Shown in pieces: positions 56,552 to 64,000 of a DNA stretch of 64,000 nt. The DNA comes from Spiroplasma sp. NBRC 100390. Lineage in GTDB: Bacteria; Bacillota_I; Bacilli_A; Mycoplasmatales; Mycoplasmataceae. Where the stretch lies: NCBI RefSeq assembly GCF_001886495.1, contig NZ_CP018022.1, forward strand, positions 434,001 through 498,000, read 5' to 3'. Both the position numbers and the translations under genes were made by a program. The notes beneath the pieces are model-generated. The model did not search any database, was not told the DNA's origin, and saw nothing but the letters and a program-made list of their open reading frames with translations. Position 1 is the stretch's first letter; each line of letters opens with the position of its first letter.

Positions 56552-58699
56552 ATGTCTGAAAAGTTACGTGGTTATTTAAAATTAATTGTTTTTGAATCAA
56601 AGAATGGTTATCGGATTTGTAAATTTCAATTAGAAAAAGACAAAACACATTTTATTTTTATTAAAGGGTTTTTATCAGCTTTACAACCTGATCAATTATA
56701 TGAATTAACTGGTGAATTTGTTTATAATAATCGTTATGGAGAAAGTTTTGAAGTTAACGAATTAAAACAAATTGCTCCTCAAAGTAATGATGAAGTTTTA
56801 AAATATTTAACAAGTAGTTTGTTTCCAACGATTGGACCAAAGACAGCACAAAGTATTATTGATTATTATGAAAACGATGTTGTTAGTAAAATTAAAGCAA
56901 ATGTATTAGCGTTAAAGCAAATCCCGGGGGTTACTTCTAAGCAAGCCGATATTATAGCAAAAGCATTTCAGACAATGAGTCGGGATGATGAATTAAATCA
57001 TCAGTTTAATCAAAAAGGGTTATCTTTACAAGTTTTGTCATTATTAAAGACAAAATACAATGTTGACCAAATTTATGCATTATTAACAAAGGACCCTTAT
57101 TCATTGTTATTAAAAGATAATATTTCGTTTAAAACAATTGATAAAATCTACTTAGCATTTGAACAAAATCCGCTTAGTAATATTCGAATTGCTTATTATG
57201 CTTGGTATTTAGCAAAAGAATTTTGTAATAATACTGGGGATACTTATTTAACATTAGAACAATTAACAACTATTTTGCAAAAACATTTTGATAATTTAAC
57301 AAAGGAATCTATTTTAACTGGATTAAAATATAGTAAAGAAATTAATTTATTAATTTTTAAAAACGATAAAATTTATGTTGCTGAAATATATCATAGTGAA
57401 CTAAATATTGCCGCAATGTTAGGTGGTTTAAATTCAACGGAACAATATGATGAAGAAAAACTAGAAAAATATGTTCAGGAGTTAACAAGTAAAAAACAAA
57501 TTAGTTACAATATAAATCAAACGAAGGCAATTAAAGCTGCTGTTGATTCGAATTTTTTAGTAATTATTGGTGGCCCAGGAACTGGAAAAACAACTGTCGT
57601 TGATGGAATTGTTAACATTTTAAAAAAAGTTTATCAACAATCAAAAATTGTTTTAGCAGCCCCAACTGGAAAAGCAGCAAAACGATTACGAGAGAAAACA
57701 GGGCAAAAAGCATTAACAATTCATAAGTTATTAAAATATGATGCAATTACAAATCAGTTTTTTTATAATGAAAATAATCCATTAGAAAATGACATTTTAA
57801 TTTTAGATGAAGTTAGTATGGTTGATAGTTTATTATTATCTCAGATTGCTAAAGCTAGTTTAAATCTACGAAAATTAATTTTAATTGGTGATCCAAATCA
57901 GTTACCTTCTGTTGCTTGCGGTGATATTTTACGTGATATTATCCAGAGTGGTGCTTTTAATGTTATTAAGTTAGAAGAAGTTTATCGGCAAGAGGCGGGG
58001 AACGATATTCTAGAATTAAGTTATGCGATTGAACAAGATCATTTTGAATATGATTTATTAAATAAAAGAGACTTAACTTTTATTGAAGAAACTGATCCCC
58101 ATTTATTATTATCAACAATTGGTGATTTATATCAAAAACTTAATGAAGAAAAAGCGGGAGATTATAATGCAATTCAAGTGATTGCTCCAATGTATAATGG
58201 TCCTGTTGGCATTAATATGTTAAACACTTATTTACAAGATAAACTAAATCGTTCTTATGGTCAAAAAGAACTTAAAATTGGTTATCGAACTTTTCGTGTT
58301 AATGATAAAGTAATGCAATTGAAAAATCGCCCCGAATTAGAAATTTATAATGGTGATGTTGGCGTTATTATTGATATTAAAAAAGATAAAAACTTTAATG
58401 ATGTTTTACTAGTAAAATATGACAACATTGTTGAATATAATAAAGAAATGTACTATGATATTACTTTAGCTTATGCATGTAGTGTGCATAAATTACAAGG
58501 AAGTGAGTACGATAATATTATTTTTGTTATTACCAAAAGTTTTTGAATTATGTTAAAACGAAATCTAATATATACTGCAATTACCCGAGCAAAAACAAAC
58601 TTATATTTAATTGGACAGCAAAATGCTTTTTTGTATGGAGTTAATAATTTGCCACAAAAACGACGAACAACATTACAAGAAGTTATTAAAAACTATTAA
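56552..58699 (+). CDS. recD2: RecD2-like ATP-dependent 5'-3' DNA helicase
   Basis: A 715-aa superfamily 1B helicase. N-terminal OB-like domain, then helix-hairpin-helix repeats (LFPTIGPKTAQSIIDYYEN, LKQIPGVTSKQADIIA), Walker A IGGPGTGKTT (about 345), motif II LDEVSMVD (about 416), motif III LIGDPNQLPSV and C-terminal motif VHKLQGSEYDNIIFV (about 650). It lacks RecB/RecC partners here, as in Firmicutes RecD2, which acts in replication-fork repair. AGAAAGGA supports ATG 56552 over GTG 56549. The frame crosses one TGA (58544) near the end. Confidence 0.93.
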
Positions 58700-58811
58700 A
58701 AGATAAGTTAGTTTACTTTTTAAAATTATATTGAATTATAATAAAGGATTTAATAAATAGTATACCAATATATGCAAAAATGAAATAAATTATTTTTTTC
58801 GACCAAAACAG

Positions 58812-58836
58812 TTTTTTTTTTTTTTTTTGTTATAAT
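58812..58836 (+). promoter_or_regulatory. T17 tract with TATAAT -10, no protein gene following
   Basis: T17 at 58812-58828, then GT and a perfect TATAAT (58831-58836). The downstream transcript would be non-coding for over 200 nt. Confidence 0.65.
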
Positions 58837-58842
58837 GATGGT

Positions 58843-58965
58843 GCTTAAAACTAAAACTATAGCAGTTTATTTTTAAGCGGACATAGAAACATATTTTATA
58901 GTTTTCATTAGTTTATATTTAAAACGTGTAATTAAAGTTAATTTTAATTGCACGTTTTATTTTTT
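58843..58965 (+). ncRNA. Candidate small RNA, about 120 nt, with T17 promoter
   Basis: A -10 TATAAT at 58831 and a strong terminator at 58921-58965 bracket about 120 nt with no ribosome site and no useful frame. The 5' part GCTTAAAACTAAAACTATAG pairs with TTATTTTTAAGC further on. No match to SRP RNA, RNase P, tmRNA or 6S signatures. Because its promoter is a T17 unit like those of the lipoproteins, it could be a switchable regulatory RNA. Confidence 0.5.
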
Positions 58966-58967
58966 TA
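58921..58967 (+). terminator. Strong terminator at the end of the candidate sRNA
   Basis: AAAACGTG / CACGTTTT extended by TAATTAAA / TTTTAATTG gives a 16-bp stem (58921-58936 with 58943-58958), then a T run. Confidence 0.85.
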
Positions 58968-59080
58968 TTACTTAAATGTTGGTGGTAGTTTTCAAAATTT
59001 TTCAACTTATTTTGATTATTCCATTGATTTTTTTTATTTTTTTATAATAATTAATATTAAATAAATGAAAGGAAAAAAGA

Positions 59081-59842
59081 ATGAAAGTAATTAAGGATAA
59101 GTGGTTTTATTATCAATTATGTGTGGGGATTCTTATTATTGGTGCATTATTTTCTGTTTATTTATACCATATGATTATGCAACAATGATTACGAAATATT
59201 GATTATCCTTTTTCACCAGTTTTATTTCAAGGTCAGTTTTTTAGCTTTTTTACTTATCAAAGTAATTTTTTGTTAGGAGTTTGATTTTTATCATCAGCGG
59301 TGACATTTAATAAACCCCAATACTGATGAAAAAACCAGTATACTAGAATTGCGCTTACTTCTTACATTAGTGTGACTTGTTTAACTTTTATGGGTTTTAT
59401 TTTACCAACAATGTTAATAGCCAAGACAATTAATGTTTGTGGTGTTTTAGTGGGGTTATTTTTTCACTTAATAACACCAATTCTAATGATTGTTTATTTA
59501 TTTATGCATCAAGAAAAAATAACAATGACTAATCGCCAATATTTTAAGAAAGTATTTTGTCTTTATTTAATTTATCCGCTTTTATATACTGGTTATTTAT
59601 CGTCTCGATTTGGAATGTATTTAAATGATCCGTTACTGAAAAATATTCCCTATGATATTATTTTTCCTTATGCGCTATTAACTCCTAAAGACTTTGACAT
59701 GGGGATTGGTACGGCGCTTGAATTAATTTTTTCTTTCATTATTGTTTTCATTATTGCGTATGTTTTATTTATTTTAACTAATATAATGTATTTTTTTATT
59801 ATTAAAGCAAGTAACAAAAAACAAAAGGGACTTCAATTTTAA
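59081..59842 (+). CDS. DUF1600-like mollicute membrane protein
   Basis: A 253-aa protein with six spans. Contains FFTYQSNFLLGVWFL, a Pr6Pr/DUF1600-like motif, and spans such as CVGILIIGALFSVYLYHMI, TCLTFMGFILPTMLIAK, GLFFHLITPILMIVYLFM, FIIVFIIAYVLFILTNIMYF. Family proteins are mollicute membrane proteins of unknown role. AAGGAAAAAAGA precedes the ATG. Four TGA Trp. Confidence in the family name is moderate. Confidence 0.6.
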
Positions 59843-59870
59843 TATTTTTCTATAATTATGTGTGAATTTG

Positions 59871-59906
59871 TACTAAATGAAATGAGATATTTCTCGTCTT
59901 TTAGTA
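59871..59906 (+). terminator. Terminator after the DUF1600-like gene
   Basis: TACTAAA ... TTTAGTA outer stem with an inner GAGA-TATT-TCTC hairpin. Confidence 0.6.
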
Positions 59907-59944
59907 TTATGGAATTGAACAAAATTGGGAGCAGTAATATTGTT

Positions 59945-59996
59945 AGCAAGATAGGGGGGCTACCTACTTGCTTTTTTTTTTTTTTTTTGTCATAAT
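59945..59996 (+). promoter_or_regulatory. Hairpin, T17 and CATAAT: variable promoter of the 60042 lipoprotein
   Basis: AGCAAGATAGG pairs with CCTACTTGCT (one bulge; 59945-59955 and 59963-59972) just before T17 (59972-59988). TTGCTT (59968-59973) and CATAAT (59991-59996) are 17 bp apart, so the tract fills the spacer of a usable promoter. Alternatively it is a terminator with an extreme T run. Confidence 0.6.
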
Positions 59997-60041
59997 TAGA
60001 AAATATATAGCGAAAATATATAAAAAGAGGAGGCTGAAAAA

Positions 60042-61595
60042 ATGAAAAAACTATTGGCGGTGTTGGGTATTTCTGCTTTTACTGTAACGGGGGCTAGCAC
60101 AATTGTTAGTTGTCACCAAGGGAACGAATCGGATGATTCAAATACTGGAGCGGCAAAGGATGCTGAGACTTTAAATAAAATTTCGCAACGGGTTTCAAAT
60201 GCCTTTTTAGAATATGCACGTACTAAAAACACAATTGATAGTAAAGATTATCAAACAACATTTGATGAGTTATATACCATGGTGAATAAGGACAGCCAAA
60301 GTAAAGACTTGGATCCAACTGATTCCAAAGTTGTTGCTGCTTTACAAATTTTAAAAACTAGTTTTATGGCAACTTTAAATAATGTAAGTCAGCAAATTAT
60401 TAATGATTATTCAAATTATTATATTGATACAAAACCAATTGATTTATCGGAGGATAGTTTCAAATATAATTTGAATTTTATTGATACGGAAGAATTAGCA
60501 AAGTTATCTAATAATCCGGCTGTTAAAAATATTAAGGCAGTTCGATTAGATTTTAGTTTTAGTTTTAGGGTTAATTTTAAAAATTTATCAACAACTTCAA
60601 ATTACTTTATCCAATATGTTATTACTGATGATCCAAAAACAATGGGTGATGTTTTAAACGGGGTTGTTAGTAAGATTTCAAAAGTAATTGTGAATTTTTT
60701 CAATAAACAAGGAACATTCCAAATTGATAAAACTCCAGGTTTTGAAGAAATATATAATGATTTTAATGTTAACTATACACAAGGATTTGCTGATTTAGAT
60801 AATATTATTTTTAATAAATTAAAAACAGCAATTGAGCAAGATCCTGATTTAAAGGACCTTGTTGAAAGTGTTAAATATAATTCTTCAATATCTTTATTAA
60901 CGTTATTAACAAGTGCTATTAACAATAGTACAAATGGGGTTGATGTTGTAACTGAAAAAACAGCATCTTATGTTTGAACTGGAATGGGCTATCAACCAGA
61001 TAAAATTACGCCAGAAAATTTTGTTAAATTTTATCGTTCATTAGTTAATATTTTTAATACCGGGGGTAATAATTTGAATTTAGCGTATTTTAATATTAAT
61101 TTAGCAAAAATTCAAATTGCTGGATTTCCATTATCTGGAGCTGTTATGAATGGGGGAGAAACTTTAAAAGTTCAAGTTGAAATTACAAAAGATGGTTTGG
61201 ACAAAAAATTGATGGAATATGGTAAGTTAGTAACTGCTTTCTATAAACATTTCCGTCTTGAATCAAATAAAAATTCAGCAGTTTGACATCTTAGTGAGGA
61301 TGCGTTTAATAAGATTTTAGCTTTACCAGAATATAAATATCAAAAAGTTTTAAAAATTTTAATTGATGATTTTAAAGCGTCTGATGATGCCAAAAATTTA
61401 TCAGGATTAGATATTTTTAACACTGGTGATTGAGAAAAACGAGGACATAATGTTACCTTAAATGATGCAAAGGATACCTTTTCATTACGTCGTCGTGCAG
61501 TTTGAAATTTTGATTTAATATTTGGAACAAATAATGCTGTGTATTATACGGGTTGAACATCAACATTATTTACATTGGAATTTACTAAAAAATAA
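60042..61595 (+). CDS. Lipoprotein, tandem pair member 1
   Basis: A 517-aa prolipoprotein: MKKLLAVLGISAFTVTGAST, lipobox IVSC (Cys about 24). Family landmarks: DAETLNKISQRVSNAFLEY, NDYSNYYIDTKPIDLSED, NFIDTEELAKLSNN, ENFVKFYRSLVNIFNTGG, AKIQIAGFPLSGAV, SLRRRAVWNFDLIFGTNN and final YYTGWTSTLF. It is about 85 percent identical to the gene at 61795, also 517 aa. AGAGGAGG is 9 nt before ATG. Five TGA Trp. Controlled by the T17 unit at 59972. Function unknown; surface-exposed variable antigen is the natural guess. Confidence 0.8.
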
Positions 61596-61609
61596 AGGTA
61601 ACTTAAAAT

Positions 61610-61632
61610 AACAAGAAGTTTCTTGTTTTTTT
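61610..61632 (+). terminator. Terminator after the first tandem lipoprotein
   Basis: AACAAGAA / TTCTTGTT stem then T residues. Confidence 0.75.
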
Positions 61633-61696
61633 ATTTGTTTTAAGATGTAAGCAATAATTTTAATTCGTTATCTTAAACCTAATATGTATCAAATAT

Positions 61697-61753
61697 AGCT
61701 TAAAATTTTACATAATTTTAAGCTAGGTTTTTTTTTTTTTTTTTCAATACAAT
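61697..61753 (+). promoter_or_regulatory. Hairpin, T17 and TACAAT: variable promoter of the 61795 lipoprotein
   Basis: AGCTTAAAATT / AATTTTAAGCT hairpin (61697-61707, 61714-61724) precedes T17 (61728-61744) and TACAAT (61748-61753), 42 bp before the start. It mirrors the layout at 59945. Confidence 0.6.
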
Positions 61754-61794
61754 GATGGACATGCAAATAAATTTTGTAACAGGAGGATTAAAAA

Positions 61795-63348
61795 ATGAAA
61801 AAATTACTAGTATTTTTAGGGATTTCTGCTCTTTCAATAACTGGTGCTAGTACAATTGTTAGTTGTCATCAAAAGTGACAGCCAGATGATTTAGATGATG
61901 GCGGTCATAAGGATGCTGAGACCTTAAATAAAATTTCGCAACGGGTTTCAAATGCCTTTTTAGAATATATTCGTAATAAAAGTACAATTAATAGTAAAGA
62001 TTATCAAACAAAATTTGATGAATTATATACTATAGTTGATAAATTCAATCAAACCAAATACTTGGATCGAACTGATTCCAAAGTTACTGCTGCTTTGCAA
62101 ATTTTAAAAACTAGTTTTATGGCAACATTTAATAATATAAGTCAGCAAATTATTAATGATTATTCAAATTATTATATTGATACAAAACCAATTGATTTAT
62201 TTGAGGATAGTTTCAAATATAATTTGAATTTTATTGATACGGAAGAATTGGCAAAAGTATCTAATAATTCAATTGTGAAAGATACTAAGGCGGCGCGCTT
62301 AGATTTTAGTTTTAGTTTTAAGGTTAATTTTAAAAATTTATCAACAACTTCAAATTACTTTATTCAATATGTTATTACTGATAATCCAAAAATAATGAAA
62401 GACGTCTTAAATGGGATTGTCCAAAAACTGTCGAAAGTAATTGTGAATTTTTTCATTAATGAAGGAACATTTCAAATTGATAAAACTGATGGTTTTAAAT
62501 CAATTTATGATAATTTTAATATTAATTATACGGAATGATTTGCTGATTTAGATAGTATTATTTTTAATAAATTAAAAACAGCAATTGAAGAAAACCCTGA
62601 TTTAAAGAACCTTGTTGGAAGTATTAAATATAATTCTTCAATATCATTATTAACGTTATTAACAAGTGCTATTAACAATAGCACAAATGGGGTTGATGTT
62701 GTGAATGAAAAAACAGCTTCTTATGTTTGAACTGGAATGGGCTATCAACCAGATAAAATTACGCCAGAAAATTTTGTTAAATTTTATCGTTCATTAGTTA
62801 ATATTTTTAATACCGGGGGTAATAATTTGAATTTAGCATATTTTAATGTTAATTTAGCAAAAATCCAAGTTGCTGGATTCCCATTATCTGGTGCCGTTAT
62901 GAATAATGGTGAAGCTTTAAAAGTTCAAGTTGAAATTACAAAAGATGGTTTGGATAAAAAATTAATGGAATATGGTAAGTTAGTAACTGCTTTCTATAAA
63001 CATTTCCGTCTTGAATCAAATAAAAATTCAGGGGTTTGGCATCTTAGTGAGGATGCATTTAATAAGATCTTAGCTTTACCAAAATATGATTATCGAAAAG
63101 TCTTAAAAATTTTAATTGATGATTTTAAAGCGTCTGATGCTGCCAAAAATTTATCAGGATTAAATATTTTTACAACGGGTAATTGAGCAAAAAAACAGTA
63201 TAATCTTACTTTAAATGATGCCAAAGATACTTTTTCATTGCGTCGTCGTGCTGATTGAAATTTTGATTTAATATTTGGAACAAATAATGCTGTGTATTAT
63301 ACGGGTTGAACATCAACATTATTTACATTGCAATTTACTAAAAAATAA
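61795..63348 (+). CDS. Lipoprotein, tandem pair member 2
   Basis: A 517-aa prolipoprotein: MKKLLVFLGISALSITGAST, lipobox IVSC. Highly similar along its whole length to the gene at 60042, the starts being 1753 bp apart. Differences cluster in the early region (EYIRNKSTIN, DKFNQTKYLDRT) and at NYTEWFADLDS. AGGAGG lies 8 nt before ATG. Six TGA Trp. Both copies look intact, so the duplication gives two independently switchable surface proteins, each with its own T17 unit. Confidence 0.8.
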
Positions 63349-63360
63349 GGATAACCTAAA

Positions 63361-63386
63361 AAAGCAAGAATTTTCTTGCTTTTTTA
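63361..63386 (+). terminator. Terminator after the second tandem lipoprotein
   Basis: AAGCAAGAA / TTCTTGCTT stem then T residues. Confidence 0.8.
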
Positions 63387-63469
63387 TTTATTTAAAATAA
63401 AATTAGTTGTTTCGTATGAATATTTGATAAGTAATAAATAATTTTAAAATAAGTTTTTTGTTTTAGGAA

Positions 63470-63507
63470 AAAGTTTAATTTTAACTTGCATTTTAAAATT
63501 AAACTTT
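63470..63507. repeat. Perfect 15-bp inverted repeat over the riboswitch promoter
   Basis: AAAGTTTAATTTTAA (63470-63484) and TTAAAATTAAACTTT (63493-63507) with an 8-nt loop CTTGCATT that contains the -35 TTGCAT; a possible operator dyad. Confidence 0.55.
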
Positions 63508-63514
63508 ATATTAT
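63486..63514 (+). promoter_or_regulatory. Promoter of the cobalamin riboswitch
   Basis: TTGCAT (63486-63491) and TATTAT (63509-63514), 17 bp apart, about 30 bp before the riboswitch. Confidence 0.5.
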
Positions 63515-63529
63515 TACTTTAACAACTTT

Positions 63530-63712
63530 AAAAAGCAATTTTGGATGTTACGGGAATTAGGTGCAAGTCCTAGGCTGTCCCAGCAACTGTAAAGTGGATG
63601 AAAGCTAACATATGCCATTGAGAAGATACTTCTTGAGAAGGAATAGCGAGTAAAGTGAAACTGAGCCAGTAGACCGATCTAAAAAACATTGATATTTATC
63701 AGTGCTGCCTTT
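63530..63712 (+). ncRNA. Cobalamin (B12) riboswitch aptamer
   Basis: The core signatures of this family occur in order. ACGGGAATTAGGTGCAAGTC and CTAGGCTGTCCCAG form the P4 region, followed by GCAACTGTAAAG (63583-63594), GCCATTG for the GCCACTG box (63614), GAGAAGGAATAGCGAG, and the B12-box-like AGCCAGTAGACC (63664-63675; compare AGTCAGGAGACC). A hairpin CATTGATATTTATCAGTG (63688-63705) fits the kissing-loop P13. The regulated gene must lie beyond the window. Confidence 0.8.
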
Positions 63713-64000
63713 ATAGTTATTATCCCTGGGGTTGGATAATTAATTATTTATTAGTGGAAAACTATTAAATAATAATTTGAAAGACGTCAAAAAGCGTTTT
63801 TTAGTTGTTAATTTAAAGCGATAATCCTATTAGGGCATTATTTGAAATAATAATAATTAAAAAATTTTTAAGTTAATAAAACTAATTTTAAAATATTTTA
63901 TAATTTTAATTTTTTGTTAACTTAATTTATTAAATAAAATTCTTAATTAAACATTTCTTATATGAATATATTAAAATATTCCTTTTCGTTTTGTTTAAAT
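63713..64000. other. Riboswitch expression platform and leader; no gene identified
   Basis: ATTATCC / GGATAAT (63719-63725, 63734-63740) and AAAGACG / CGTTTTT near 63781-63803 are candidate alternative hairpins. The last frame, ATG at 63962 (MNILKYSFSFCLN), runs off the end but has no ribosome site, so a real start here is doubtful. Confidence 0.35.

Overview
The window reads as a chromosomal segment of a Spiroplasma, most like the S. citri / S. poulsonii type clade. The evidence is very low GC, TGA read as tryptophan in nearly every long gene (e.g. lon, adhE, recD2, mreB), an MreB next to an L-lactate dehydrogenase, many prolipoproteins with V-x-S-C or similar lipoboxes, and one 16S-23S-5S operon with mollicute-type spacers. 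Several genes only become full length when TGA is read as Trp, so the coordinates below join those pieces.

Layout. 1-1.1 kb: decayed plasmid/conjugative remnants (VirB4/TraE tail, a 51-aa protein, an HU-like protein, a frameshifted gene) ending before a tRNA-Arg. 1.5-6.7 kb: DUF3196-like protein, trigger factor, MsrB (reverse) and Lon behind a CIRCE operator. 7-8.6 kb: an exported beta-propeller-like protein. 8.7-13.9 kb: anaerobic fermentation and repair genes (GrcA, PflA, AdhE, MsrA) with a reverse-strand TIR-like gene between them. 14.1-16.8 kb: a lipoprotein plus a membrane-anchored C39-type peptidase. 17-22.5 kb: mreB, ldh, rarA, a CopZ-like protein and a copper-type P-ATPase. 22.7-32.1 kb: a surface/secretion cluster of three related lipoproteins, two very large exported repeat proteins and a polytopic membrane protein, largely translationally coupled. 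32.2-33.4 kb: a coupled pair, an Arg-less dual-specificity phosphatase homologue and a degenerate MreB/actin-like protein. 33.5-42.2 kb: rpsU, guaC, two membrane proteins, seven tRNAs, a choline-kinase-like gene, rdgB, trmL, an ssb paralogue, and an NhaC-family transporter behind a 27-codon leader ending MMMCR. 42.2-47.4 kb: the rRNA operon. 47.4-49.6 kb: GNAT, coiled-coil and membrane proteins. 49.7-63.4 kb: lipoproteins and housekeeping genes (mnmA, recD2). 63.5 kb: a cobalamin-type riboswitch whose gene lies beyond the window.

The most striking pattern is five homopolymer tracts of exactly 17 T (49886, 51596, 58812, 59972, 61728). Each is followed within a few bases by a -10-like hexamer. 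Four precede lipoprotein genes and one precedes a gene-free segment that looks like a small RNA gene with its own terminator. This suggests a family of length-variable promoters driving surface-antigen switching. Four lipoproteins (14164, 51695, 60042, 61795) are paralogues; 60042 and 61795 are a recent tandem duplication, and 51695 is frameshifted.

Other points for follow-up are the degenerate actin/phosphatase pair, the B12 riboswitch in a mollicute, the MMMCR leader, and the long perfect palindromes with TTTATCAAATTA termini. No transposase, CRISPR array or replication origin was recognised.
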